Shown here in pieces: positions 23,899-36,300 of a stretch of 64,000 nt of DNA. Every line of letters begins with the position of its first letter. Within the stretch, counting starts at the first letter, position 1. The translations under genes and the position numbers were made by a program. The stretch comes from Neostapfia colusana. Lineage: Eukaryota; Streptophyta; Magnoliopsida; Poales; Poaceae. The notes under the pieces were generated by a model. It saw nothing but the letters and a program-made list of their open reading frames with translations, had not been told where the DNA came from and searched no databases. The stretch is taken from NCBI GenBank assembly GCA_030760725.1, contig JASWHV010000011.1, forward strand, positions 82,375,765 to 82,439,764, in the 5' to 3' direction.

Positions 23899-23918
23899 GA
23901 GATGGGCCCGGGGGCCAC
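23899..23918 (+). other. Polypurine-tract position of R1
   Basis: GAGATGGGCCCGGGGGCCAC lies directly before the 3' LTR. It is GC-rich rather than pure purine. The same sequence precedes the 3' LTR of R4 on the minus strand (60246-60265), so it marks the plus-strand priming site by position. Confidence 0.6.
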
Positions 23919-25017
23919 TGTCGGTACCTGAGATATGGGGTACCCCCGCGCACAGGGGAAAATGCCTAAGGAACTCGCCCTTCTCCGCAGGGAGAGCTCC
24001 GAAGGCGCCACGCGACAGGCGGGGCCGGACCTCCCTCTCCTCAGAGGAGAGCTCCGGGCCCGCCACGTGGCATACAGAAGCCGGACCTCCCCCTCCGCGG
24101 GAGAGAGGTCCGAAGGCGCCACGTGTCCGGCGGGGCCGGACCTCCCTCTCCTCAGAGGAGAGCTCCGGGCCCGCCATGTGGCATACAGAAGCTGGACCTC
24201 CCCCTCCGCGGGAGAGAGGTCCGAAGGCGCCACGCATCCGGCGGGGCCGGACCTCCCCCTCCTCAAAGAAGGGCTCCGGGCCCGCCACGTGGCCAGAAGA
24301 ACGGCGCTGCCTGCCCCCGAGAGATAGGCAGCGGGCGTAAAGACGCCCCATACCTTGCCCGTACAAGGTATTCAAGGCCTGCGCCTTCCCAAGACGCGGA
24401 GACACGGAGCACGCCTCTGTCAGGTGCCGTTGCGTCCAGTCGCATCACAGACTGGCGCGCGGTGTCAGAACCTGCCAGCCAATAAACACCGCGACAAGAC
24501 ATCCCATGCCGCCTGCGCCGTCATCATCCACTACGACTAGCATGCGGCATGGGCAGGGCGGCAAGATGAAGACTCAGAAGCCTTCGACCAGAGACAACTA
24601 CCGGCGTAACTGCAGATACGGTAGATAATAGACAATCTTCTTGGGACCACCTGTCGGGTCCCGGCCCCCCTTGTAAGCTGCCCGAGTCATGGACTATAAA
24701 AGGCTCGGGTAGGCAACGATAGCAAGGGTTCGCACTTTGCAACTCATACGCTAGCCATACACTCCCAAGCTGTAACTCACCCCCAAGCTCAGGACTCCGG
24801 CCCTGAGCAGCAAGCAATACAGCGAGCTCCATAGCTCGCCGTGGACGTAGGGTTTTACGCTCCGGCGGCCTGAACCACGTAAAACTCACCGCGTCAAGCT
24901 CTTACTAACTCGTCCATCCGCGCAAGCTCTCCGCAAGGGACTAGCCCCACCGAAAAAAGAACCTCCGCGGGCTGCCCAGTGCAGGCCCGGGGGAAGTGTC
25001 GACCGAACACTTCAACA
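23919..25017 (+). repeat. 3' LTR of R1
   Basis: 1099 bp, TGTCGGTACC to TTCAACA, where the 5' LTR has TTCGACA. It has the same 111-bp repeats (boxes near 24064, 24175 and 24286) and TATAAAA at 24695-24701. It is followed by the AGGGA duplication. Confidence 0.95.
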
Positions 25018-26968
25018 AGGGAACTTAGGGAAAGTCGGGAGAACTCATGAACTCAGGTCCCGGGCAGCCGGATAGGACTTTGACGGAATATACATTCGTA
25101 CGGTGCAACTTAATTCTTTTGCATGCATGGATGGCCATCGGGGTCGAAATTGGGAAAGTCGAGAAAGTCGGTAAAACTCACGAACTCGGGTCCCGGGCGT
25201 CCAGACGAAACCTTGATGGAATACACGTCCAGACGGTGCAACTTGATGGTTTTGCACGCGCGGATGACCATCTGGGTCAAAATCGAGAAAATCATGAAAC
25301 TCTGTAAAACACACGAACTTGGGTCCCGGGAGGGCGGACGGAACCTTGACGGAATACATCTCCGGACAGTGCAACTTGATGGTTTTGCATGCGAGGATGG
25401 TAATCTAGGTTGAAATTTGGAATGTCAAGAAAACTCATGAACTCCGGTCCTGGGACGCCGGACTGGACCTTGCCAGAATACACGTTCGCATGGTGCAACT
25501 GGAAGGTTTTGCATGTGTGGATGGCTATCTAGGTCAAAATCCGGAAAGTTGGGATAGTCGGCAAAACTCACTAACTCAGGTCCCGAGCGGCTGGACGGGA
25601 CCTTGACGGAATACATGTTCGGATGGTGCAACTAAATGGTTTTGCATGCGCGGATGGCCATCCGGGTCAAAATCTGGAAAGTCAGTAAAACTCATACACT
25701 AGGGTCCCGTGCGTCTGGACGGGACCTTGATGGTTTTGCACGCTCGGATGGCCATCTAGGTTGAAATTGGGAAAGTAGGGAATGTCGGGAAAACTCACGA
25801 ACTCGGGTCCCGGGCGGCCGGACAAGACCTTGATGGAATATATGTTCGAACATTGCAACTTGATGATTTTGCATGCATGGATGGCCACCGGGTAAAAATT
25901 GGGAAATTCGAGAAATTCGGTAAAACTCACAAACTCTGGTCCCGGGCGGCCGGACGGAACCTTGACGGAATACACGTCAGTACGGTGCAACTTGATGGTT
26001 TTGCATGCGCGGATGGCCATCTGGGTTAAAATCGACAAAGTCGGGAAAGTCTGTAAAACTCACAAACTCGGGTCCCGTGCCGCCGGACGGAACCTTGACA
26101 GAATACATGTCCAGACGGTGCAACTTGATGGTTTTGCATGCGCAAATGGCCATCAGAGTCAAAATCGAGAAAGTCGGGGAAGTCAGTAAAACTCACGAAC
26201 TCGGGTCTCTGGCGGCCGGACGGAACCTTGACGGGATTACACGTCCGGACGGTGCAACTTGATGGTTTTGCATGCGCGGATGTCCATCTTGGTCAAAACC
26301 GAGAAAATCGGGAAACTCTGTAAAACTCACAAACTTGGATCCCGGGCTACCAGACAGGACCATGACGAAATATTCGTTCGGACGGTGCAACTTGATGGTT
26401 TTGCATGCGCGGATGTCCATCTGGGTCAAAATTGAGAAAGTCGGGAAAGTCTATAAAACTCACGAACTCGGGTCCCGGGCTTCCGGACGGAACATTGACG
26501 GAATACACGTCTGGACAGTGCAACTTGATGGTTTTGCATAAGCGGATGTCCATCTGGGTCAAAATCGAGAAAGTCGGGAAAGTCTGTAAAACTCAGAAAG
26601 TTGGATCCCGGGAGGCCGGACGGAACCTTAATGGAATACACCTCCGGACGGTACAACTTGATGGTTGTGCATGCGCGGAAGTCCATCTAGGTTGAAATTT
26701 GGAAAGTCAAGAAAACTCATGAACTCGGGTCCTGGGATGCCGGACTAGAACTTGCCAAAATACACGTTTAGATGGTGCAACTGGAAGGTTTTGCATGCGC
26801 GGATGACTATCTGGGTCAAAATCTGGAAAGTTGGGATAGTCGGCAAAACTCACTAACTCGGGTCCTGAGCGGATGGACGGGACGTTGATGGAATACACGT
26901 TCAGATGGTGCAACTAAATGGTTTTGCATGCGCGGATGGCCGTCCGGGTCGAAATCTGGAAAGTCGGT
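25018..26968 (+). repeat. Satellite array, middle block 1
   Basis: Forward-orientation ~133-bp satellite resuming after R1, starting with the AGGGA duplication and ending in TCGGT at 26964-26968, where a retroelement piece is inserted. It contains the ordered GCCGGACTGG, TAGTCGGCAAAAC and CTAGGGTCCCGTGCG subtypes. Confidence 0.96.
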
Positions 26969-27935
26969 TAATGAGGTCATGCCTAGCATTCACTCATCTT
27001 CAAATGAAAATCCACTTGATATAGCTGGTCCAATTACAAGGAGTAGAGCTAAACAATTGCAGAAAGAAATTCATTCTCAGGTGAACGCTAACCTTATGTT
27101 TAATAATCAGTCTATGTTGAATGAGCCTATGCTTTTGAGTTCTTGTTTCAATGTTCTTAGGAATGATGAAGTGTATGAACCAGCATGGGATCAAGATGGA
27201 TTCAAACCTCTGGACATCTGAACCGAGAAGCCTATGGTGTGCATGAATAAAATGGTGATTCATCACCTTAGCATGGGAATGCAACCAGAAGCTAGATGAC
27301 TGACACATGGTATGAATTCTAAGCATCACTGCGGACAGGATACAAGGAGTTAGACGGTGTTCTATAAGTAGATGGAAGCATCTTCAAGTCTACTTTACAG
27401 CCCATTAAATGGTTTATTATTTGGATGTCCTAATAAGGAGTTATGCTCATTTTAGTAACTGCTGCCAGAAGCTGAAAAGACGCACGAACCAGCCACGAAA
27501 TCCACTAGAGCATGCGCATGCAGCCATTTACTCAAAGCTGAACGCCCCTATCTCTATATATATCTTGTACAAGACAATGAAAAAGGGGAGATCTTATTTT
27601 TATTGAATTCAGAATACACAAACTCGTGGAGTTTTGTTTATGCGTGAGTCTTGAGAGGCTTGCAATATTTGTTTTTTCGATTCCTGAGGGAGTTGTAGAA
27701 CGCTGAACTGTGGTTCACCCAGTTCGTGCCTTTACGTCTATAGGGCGTGATTGCGTGGGCTGTTTCGTCGATACGTGGAAGGGTGATTGTCTCGGTAGTT
27801 CGTCGCATGGACAGCCTCGCGGTGCGCTGCCTCTTCACCAGGTCACGCAGCGACAATTTATCAAGTTCGCAGATCCTACGAGAAGATCGGGCCACAACAA
27901 CTTGTTACACGTGCTGCTTAGGCGCGTGCATATCA
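26969..27935 (+). mobile_element. 5'-truncated LTR retrotransposon fragment
   Basis: 967 bp of non-satellite, AT-richer DNA flanked by TCGGT on both sides (26964-26968 and 27936-27940). The left part carries the tail of a Ty3-gypsy polyprotein (GPITRSRAKQLQKEIHSQV), open to a stop at 27219-27221. The right part looks like the end of an LTR, with GAAGATCGGGCCACAACAAC and a CA terminus at 27934-27935. No 5' LTR, gag or RT is present. Left and right ends are neither direct nor inverted repeats of each other. Confidence 0.75.
26970..27221 (+). pseudogene. Pol C-terminal tail of the truncated element
   Basis: About 83 codons in one frame, opening directly at the satellite junction. They contain the RSRAKQLQ motif often seen at the extreme C-terminus of grass gypsy polyproteins, and end with DQDGFKPLDI and a stop. 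It lacks its own start and all catalytic domains. It is not obviously related to R1-R4 or K. Confidence 0.6.
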
Positions 27936-30900
27936 TCGGTAAAACTCACAAACTAGGGTCCCATGCGACTGGACGGGACCTCGACAGAATACATGTTTGG
28001 ACAGTGCAACTTGATGGTTTTGAATGCTGATATGGCCATCCGGGTTGAAAATGGGGAAGTAGGGAATGTCGGGAAAACTCACGAACTCGGGTCTCGGGCG
28101 GCCGGACAGGACATTGACGGAATATAAGTTCGGGCGGTGCAACATGATGGTTTTGCATGGATGGATGGTTATCAGGGTCAAAATTGAGAAATTTGAGAAA
28201 GTCGGTAAAACTCACAAACGCGGGTCCCGGGCAACCAGACGGAACATTGACGGAATACACGTCCGGACGGTGCAACTTGATGGTTTTGCATGCGCGGATG
28301 ACCATGTGGGTCAAAATCAAGAAAGTCGGTTAAGTCTGTAAAACTCACGAACTCGGATCCCGGGCGGCCGGACGGAACCTTCACAGAGTACACGTCCGGA
28401 TGGTGCAACTTGATGGTTTTCATGCGCGGATGGCCATCAGGGTCAAAATCAAAAAAGTTGGGAAAGTCGGTAAAACTTACGAACTCAGTTCCCGGGCGGC
28501 CGAATGGAACCTTGACGGAATACACATCTGGACGGTGCAACTTGATGGTTTTGCATGCGTGGATGTCCATCTAGGTCAAAACTGAGAAAGTCGGTGAACT
28601 TTGTAAAACTCATAAACTTTGATCCCGGGCGGCCGGACACTACCTTGACAAAATTTACGTTCGGACGATGCAACTTGAAGGTTTTGCATGCACAGATGGC
28701 CATCCGGGTCGAAATTGGGAAATTCGATAAAGTCTGTAAAACTCACGAACTCGGGTCCCGAGCGGCCGGTCGGAACCTTGACGGAATACACGTTCGGACG
28801 GTGCAACTTGATGGTTTTGCATGCGCGGATGACCATCTGCATCAAAATCGAGAAAGTGAGGAAAGTCTGTAAAACTCACGAACTCGGGTCGGGCTGCTGG
28901 ACGGAACCTTGATGGAATACACGTTCGGATGGTGCAACTTGATGGTTTTGCATGCGCGGATGGCCATCTAGGTCAAAATCAAGAAAGTCGGGAAAGTCTA
29001 AAACTCACGAACTCGGGTCCCGAGCGGCCGGACGGAAACTTGATGGAATACACATCCGGACGGTGCAACTTGATTGTTTTGCATGCACGGATGTCCATCT
29101 GGGCCAAAACTGAGAAAGTCGGGAAAGTCTATAAAACTCACGAACTCGGGTCCCGGCCGGCCGGACAGGACCTTGATGGAATATACGTTTGGACGGTGCA
29201 ACTTGATGGTTTTGCATGCATAGATGGCTATCCGGGTAAAAATTGGGAAATTTGAGAAAGTTTGTAAAACTCACGAACTCGGGTCCTTGGCGGCCGGACA
29301 GAACCTTGACGGAATACACATCCATACAGTGCAATTGATGGTTTTGCATGCGCGGATGACCATCTGGGTCAAAATCGAGAAAGTCGGGAAAGTCTATAAA
29401 ACACACGAACTCAGGTCCCGGGCATCCGGACGGAACATTGACGGAATACACGTCCGGTCGGTGCAACTTCATGGTTTTGCATGCGCGGATGCCCATCTGT
29501 GTCAAAATCAAGAAAGAAAAGTCTATAAAACTCACGAACACGGTTTCTGGGATGCCGAACGGAACCTTGACGGAATACACCTCCGGACGGTGCAACTTGA
29601 TGGTTTTGCATGCGCGGAAGGCCATCTAGGTCAAAATTTGGAAAGTCAAGAAAACTCATGAACTCGGGTCCTCGGACGCCGGACTGGACCTTGCTGAAAT
29701 ACACGTTCGGATGGTGCAACTAGAAGGTTTTGCATGTGCGAATGGCTATCTGGGTCAAAATCTGGAAAGTCGGGATAGTCGACAAAACTTACTAACTCCC
29801 AAGCGGCTGGACGGGACCTTGACGGAGTACACGTTCGGATGGTGCAACTAAATGGTTTGCATGCACGGATAGAAATCCGGGTCAAAATCTGGAAAGTTGG
29901 TAAAACTCACAAACTAGGGTCCCAGGCGACTGGACGGGAGCTTGACGGAATACATGTTTGGACAGTGCAACTTGATGGTTTTGCATGCTCGGATGGCTAT
30001 CTGGGTTGAAATTGGGAAAGTAGGGAAAGTCCTGAAAACTCACGAACTCGGGTCCCTAGCGGCCTGACAGGACCTTGATGAAATATACATTCGGACGGTG
30101 CAACTTAATAGTTTTGCATGCATGGATGGCCATCGGGGTCAAAATTGCGAAATTCGAGAAAGTCCGTAAAACTAATGAATTCGAGTCTCAGGCTGCCGAA
30201 CAGAACCTTGATGGAATACACGTACGGACGGTGCAACTTGATGGTTTTGCATTCGCAGATGTCCATCCGGGTCATAACTAAGAAAGTTGGGAAACTCTGT
30301 AAAACTCACAAACTTGGATCCCGGGCATCCGGACAGGACCTTGACAGAATATACGTTTGGACGGTGCAACTTGATGGTTTTGCATGCATAGATGGCCATC
30401 CGGGTCAAAACTGGGAAATTCGAGAAAGTTTGTAAAACTCACGAACTTGGGTCCTGGCCGGCCGGATGGAAACTTGATGGAATACACGTCCGAACGGTGC
30501 AATTTGATGGTTTTGCATGCGCGGATGGCTCTCTGGGTCAAAATCGAGAAAGTCAGGAAAGTCTGTAAAACTCACGAACTCGGGTCCCGGGCCGCCGAAT
30601 AGAACCTTGATGGAATACACGTCCACACAGTGCAGCTTGATGGTTTTGCATGCACGGATATCCATCTGGGTCGAAATCGACAAAGTCGGGAAACTCTGTA
30701 AAACTCACAAAGTTGGATCCCAGTTGGCCGGAAAGGACCTTGATGGAATATACATTCTGATGGTGCAACTTGATGGTTTTGCATGAGCGGATGGCCATCG
30801 GGGTAAAAATTGGGAAATTCGAGAGAGTCGGTAAAACTTACGAACTCGTGTCCTGGGCGGCCGGATGAAACATTGATGGAATACACCTCCGGACAGTGCA

Positions 30901-31087
30901 ACTTGATGGTTTTGCATGCGCGGAAGAACATCTAGGTCGAAATTTGGAAAGTCAAGAAAACTCATGAACTCTGGTCATGGGACGCTGGACTGAACCTTGC
31001 CGGAATACACGTTCGGTTGGTGCAACTGGAAGGTTTTGCAAGCGTGGATGCTATCTGGGTCAAAATCCGGAAAGTTGTTATAGTCGG
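27936..31087 (+). repeat. Satellite array, right block
   Basis: Forward-orientation ~133-bp satellite from the TCGGT copy to the R2 junction. The last five bases before R2 are GTCGG (31083-31087), the expected left copy of its target duplication. No satellite is seen to the right of 31088 in this window. Confidence 0.96.
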
Positions 31088-32172
31088 TGTCGGTACCCGC
31101 GATATGGGGTACCCCCGCGCACATGGGGAAAATGCCTAAGGAACTCGCCCTTCTCCGCAGGGAGAGCTCCGAAGGTGCCACGCGTCAGGTGGGGCCGGAC
31201 CTCCCTCTCCTCAGAGGAGAGCTCCGGGCCCGCCACGTGGCATACAGAAGCCGGACCTCCCCCTCCGCGGGGGAGAGGTCCGAAGGTGCCACGTATCCGG
31301 CGGGGCCGGACCTCCCTATCCTCAGAGAGGAGCTCCGGGCCCGCCACATGGCCGACAGAAGCCGAACCTCCCCCTCCGCAGGGAGAGGTCCGAAGGCTCC
31401 ACGTGTCCCGCGGGGCCGGACCCCCCTCTCCTCTGAGGGGGGCTCCAGGCCCGCCACGTGGCCAGCAGAACGGCGCTGCCTGCCCCCGAGCGATAGGCAG
31501 CGGGCGTAAAGACGCCCCATACCTTGCCCGTACAAGGTATTCAAGGCCTGCGTCTTCCCAAGACGCGGAGACGCGGAGCACGCCTCTGTCAGGTGCCGTT
31601 GCGCCCAGTCGCATCACAGACTGGCGCGCGGTGTCAGAGCCTGCCAGCCAATAAACGCAGCGACAAGACATCCCATGCCGCCCCCGCCGTCATCATCCAC
31701 TACCACTAGCATGCGGCATGGGCAGGGCTGCAAGACGAAGACTCAGAAGCCTTCGCCAGAGACAACTACCGGCATAACTGCAGATACGGTAGATAACAGT
31801 CAATCTCCCCGGGACCACCTGTCGGGTCCCGGGCCCCCCTTGTAAGCCACCCGAGTCTTGGACTATAAAAGACTCGGGTAAGCGACATTAGCAAGGGTTC
31901 GCACTTTAGCCATTCACCCCCAAGCTGTAACTCATCCTCAAGCTCAGGACTCCGGTTCTGAGCAGCAAGCAAAACAGCGAGCTCCATAGCTCGCCGTGGA
32001 CGTAGGGTTTTATGCTCCGGCGGCCTGAACCACGTAAAACTCGCCGTGTCAAGTTCTTACTAACTCGTCCATACGCTCAAGATCTCTGCAAGGGACTAGC
32101 CCCACCAAAAAAAGAACCTCCGCGGGCTGCCTAGTGCAGGCCCGGGGGAAGTGTCGACCGAACACTTCGACA
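31088..32172 (+). repeat. 5' LTR of R2
   Basis: 1085 bp, TGTCGGTACC to TTCGACA. TATAAAA lies at 31864-31870, within GACTATAAAAGACTCGGG. That GACTCGGG form, GCCACCCGAG and ATAACAGTCAATCTCC distinguish it from the R1 LTR and are shared with the R3 LTR. It also carries CACGTG boxes near 31235 and 31456. Confidence 0.95.
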
Positions 32173-32228
32173 TTTGGCGCGCCAGGAAGGGGGCCTTTCC
32201 CTTGCGCGACGAGTTTCCGCTGACGAAG

Positions 32229-33384
32229 ATGACCAGGCTCCCTTCAGCGGCAAACTCTCCTCCTCCGCGTTCACGGCGAACCGTGACCAGCGGGGAGTAC
32301 ATGTCGACGCACTCAGGACGGAGTGTGTCGGCACAAGCTGGTAGCCAGCAGCCGACTCCGGCAACACCGACTCCGGCAATGCAGGCTCCGACCAGTGTGA
32401 GATCTTCTGCAGCGCTGAGCGTACACCATGGGGGTGCGCTAGCTGCAGCAAGAGCACTGCTGCGCAACCCACCTGCTGGGGATGCGCCCCATTCAGCGAC
32501 CCAACAGTGGGTCCGCGAGGTGGACCGCCTCGTCGTCGCCGCCGCGAACCCTCGGTTTTGGCAAGGGCGACGCCCCGGTCAACCGGCTGTGTCGCTGACG
32601 CGCACGCCAACGGTTGACGGGCAGACGGCGGATTCCAGCTCCTCCAGGCTCCCGTTGACGGACCTGAGAAGGTAGCTGGAACGGTGCCACTTGGGCCAGG
32701 ATGCCCGGGTGTACCTCGAGCGACGTCGAGAAAGGCGTCGCAACCATGAGGCTGGCGACAGCATGACATCGGCCTCGACACAGCCTGGAGAGCAGATCTT
32801 CGCCACGCGAGTCCTGCCTCAGGCATACGCCGTGCAGCATATGCCACAACCATATGCGCCGCAAGCAGCGCCCCCGGTCTATGGTGCAGCCTTGCCCATG
32901 CCGGGGTACACGGTGCCAAGTGCGAACCAAGCGTTCGCAGCGCCAATACCTGCGGCAGCAGGAGCAGGATGTGCGGCCCTTGCACCCCACCTTCGCTTCG
33001 CGAGGTGGCCGCGCAAGTTTCGACCGCACCTGCCCGAGAAGTACGACGGTAGCGTCAACCCGGCGGAGTTCCTCCAGATCTACTCCACCGCCGTACTTGC
33101 CGCAGGAGGGGATGAGGCTGTCATGGCCAACTACTTCCCCGTCGCCTTGACCGGCCCAGCTCGGTCTTGGCCCATGAATCTCCCTCAGGGGTCCATAACT
33201 TCCTGGGGAGAGCTCTGCCGGCAGTTCGTCGCCGACTTCGGCAGCTCCTACACCCGTCCTGGCACGGAGCTTGACCTCCACGCCGTCAAGCAACAACGTG
33301 GGGAGTCGCTGCGCTCTTTCATCCAGCGGTTCTCCCAGGTACGCAACACCATCCCGCATATTCAAAGTGCTTCTGTGGTGGTGG
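32229..33384 (+). pseudogene. gag: R2 gag, 5' part
   Basis: Start ATG at 32229, homologous to R1 gag along its whole length (MTRLPSAANSPP, then a low-complexity N-terminal region). TAG at 32673 stops it in frame; downstream the same frame resumes and contains FRPHLPEKYDGSVNPAEFLQ and the ALTGPARSW and SFIQRFSQVRN motifs. The gene is cut at 33384 by chromovirus K and continues at 47342. Confidence 0.9.
33380..33384. repeat. Target-site duplication of K, left copy (GGTGG)
   Basis: GGTGG directly before the K LTR, repeated at 47337-47341 directly after the other LTR. Uninterrupted gag of R1 and R3 has this sequence once, inside TCTGTGGTGGTGG. Confidence 0.9.
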
Positions 33385-36300
33385 TTTGGGGACCACCCCG
33401 TGGTTCACCCACTCCAGGATCGTATAGGGTGGTGCCGTGCGATGCGGCACCCAACAGCACACACGAAAAGAATAAAGGATAACATACAAACTTTTATTTG
33501 ATATAAAACAGCGGAAGTCTTTTTACAAAACCTAATTAACAGCGGAAGTTATATACATAGTTGCTCTCAAACCCTAACTAAGCAAAAGTGCAGCCGTCCA
33601 GCCCGGGGACGCTACACACTAGCAACATGGAACCGGAGATCACGGCGGCGTGCATGGCTCCAGCTCGACCGTGTACCCGGACGGGGGCATCGCCTCGTCC
33701 TCAGAACCTTCCTCATAACTCTCACCTGCACACAGCTCAAATATTGCAACCGTGAGCACGAAGGCTCAGCAAGTCTTAACCGTCAACCCTAGGCATGGAA
33801 CTCTACGTGCAAGGGTATGTAAGATAGGAAAGGATTTTGCAATAAAGACACGCCTATAAGTTGGTCCTTACTTTCAGTTTTATAGCAGCAGATTCATGTG
33901 CCTTAGGCAGCCCTCACATCGGAAGTCCACAATCAAACAAGAAACGCTTTCCTCCGATGTGGTGATGCCTAAAGTGGAATGTAAACTTAATTAGCTCTAT
34001 ATCTACAGCAATCAAGGTATTCAAGACATTACGATTAATACAGCATTTTCAGTTGGCTTATTTCACTTCTTACTACGTCACAGCGCAGTGAACAAGCGGG
34101 TACTCAAATAACCGCGAGGGACGGTGATTGCAATCAAGACACACCCGGATAACACGTCACATACACCCACTTTCAGAAGCGTGATTCCAAACCCCTTCCT
34201 ACTCTGTTGTATGCAACAACCTTTCAAAAGCAACCCAAATGCCGAATCGGTCCATCCGTAACGGGTAGAAGGTCCCCGCGTGGAGCGTGACTATGCCCAC
34301 CAGCAGATTTACACCTTGCTACCCTCAGCCCACTCCTATTTACGGTTGGGTAAGCCTCGACACCCAGGTTAACCAATTACATCGGTTTTCTGGTTCCCAT
34401 ATGCCAGTATGCATCCGGTACTGTTCGATACTTGTCCAGCAGGGCCGCACACGGACGGTCCTCAACCGACACCAACAGGGTTAAGCACGTGAGACCTCTG
34501 CTCACTGCATCCTATCCCCCCTGTTGGGTCTCATTTTCATACAACTCAAGCCATTATCTACCTCTTTTCATCCCGTGCAATAAGTACTATCTCGCGAGTA
34601 GCTTCCAACCACTCGACTTCTACCGAGATCCTAAATATTAGCATGGCAGTCACTACTCGTCGAGTTTGTAAACTACCCGACCCTTTATAGGATTTAAAGA
34701 GGCTATGCAAGTGGGGTTTCAATCACCCTAACTCTAATGCAAACATTCACCCTAGACATAAATGATACCAATAAAAAGCTTTATAAAAGGTACTTAAGTG
34801 CAAACCGGGGCTTGCCTGGTTGCGAGTTAAACGGAAAGTCAGCTTCCGGTGGCAGGACGTCCAAGGGCTCCGGCTTATCCTCAACTTCGGTCACTATTAT
34901 GAAATATAATAAAATACATGTATAAGTATTAAGGATTTATATGAATTGGACTTCTACTCATAGCTACTGCTATTTAAAATCCTTAATTGGCTTTGGGATT
35001 TTTACAGTGGATACTAGACTTTCTAAGGATGATTTGAGCCAAATTTAGAGACATGTCATTGCATAATGTAGTCTTTAAAATTCCTACAAGTACAATGCTT
35101 ATCTGAATTTTTGAGCCCAAATCAGGAGCTTGACATAGCTAATGGTGGAAGATCTGATTAGGGTAAGTCTCCATGGTTTTAACAAAATTTGTTTCACCAT
35201 TTTTGGAGCGACCATCAGAGAGATATGAATTTTTGAACTTAAACAGGAGTTCTGAAAAAGCTTCTGTTTAAATTTGAATTTTCAAATAAAGGCTGAACTT
35301 GAGAAGGTAATTTGACCTAGCAAATGACCTCCAATGGAGCCCAAATTTTTACTGGAGATCTGTATCTATGAAGAGGATTTGCTACCCAGATTTGGGAATA
35401 TTTCATAAAGAATTGCTCCTGTAATAAATCCCTAAAGGATTTACTAAAAAAAATTCTACAGAAATTCCTGGGCATTTGCATAGCCAAAATTTAGTTTCTC
35501 TGTGAAGTACTCCTCATGAGGAATCCAACAAAATTGGTCTCACTCTTTTTGGAGCTTTCTACACAAAGTTATGGGCTTGCAAAGATCAGCTAAATTCTGG
35601 AATTATTTCTCTAATAGAAACTTCAAATAGTTGGGCTGGGCCCACTGTTTTAATTCGGACCAGTCAGATTTCGGCAACACCGGGGGCAACGGGGTTATTC
35701 CCGCGCAGCCGCACCAGATCCGGCGCCACAAACCGATCCTCGCGCGAACCTGGAGGCTGACTGGTGGGACCCGGCCCTCCTTCGTCTTCCTCGCGCTGCC
35801 CGCGCCTCCCGCGGCGGCGCACGCCGGCGAGGTTTCGCCGGGACGGGGTTCTCGTGGTCCAAACTTCATCAAACTCGCCGCTCCCCCATTTTTAACCGCG
35901 CTGAACACTGTGGGAGGGTCGCCGGCGGCCGTGGCTCACCGGAAACCATCGCGCACCAGTGACAGCAAAGTTTTGAACTCCGGCAAGGTCGGGAACCCTT
36001 ATTCCTCTATCATTCGATCGATTCTTGGGCTCTAGAGCATCAGTGAGTGATGTAGGAGCCCGTAAGGGTCCTGGCCGCCGGTGAAACTGCCGGCAACCAA
36101 GGGCTCCACGGCGACCCGAGGTGCTTTTGCACCGGCGACTAAGAAAACAGCTAGGGCTCCCTCGTTTCTTGATGCTTTTGCTTGGTTCTTCGGCGAGGAG
36201 AGGCGCTAGGAAGTAGAGAAGCTCTGTGCAAGCCTACTCAAGGTCTAAAGGATCGTGCACCACGAATTTTTGGCTACACCGCGCACTATCCGTCGGTGTA

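Larger units (their letters stand above)
14530..25017 (+). mobile_element. R1: full-length Tat/Retand-like Ty3-gypsy retrotransposon
   Basis: A 10,488-bp element with two ~1.1-kb LTRs, perfect AGGGA target duplication, PBS, gag, protease, RT, RNase H, archaeal-type RNase H and integrase in Ty3-gypsy order, then a long 3' region with remains of an antisense gene. The conserved CX2HX4HX4C knuckle, a VDGGA protease site, a YVDD RT and a second RNase H ahead of integrase point to the Tat lineage. By eye the two LTRs differ at about 30-40 of ~1100 positions, mostly C/T and G/A changes. It is not autonomous: there are nonsense codons at 17046, 17232, 18393 and 19797, a +1 frameshift at 21085-21087 and an Asp-to-Asn change in the second RNase H. 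Confidence 0.96.

Noticed and set aside
1..31087. CRISPR-like array
   Set aside because: Repeats are continuous ~133-bp monomers without unique spacers, in a eukaryotic context.
1..31087. Known grass centromere satellite of the ~155-bp CentO/CentC type
   Set aside because: The period is ~133 bp, I see no similarity to those families from memory, and the chromovirus present is Tekay-like, not the centromere-specific CRM type.
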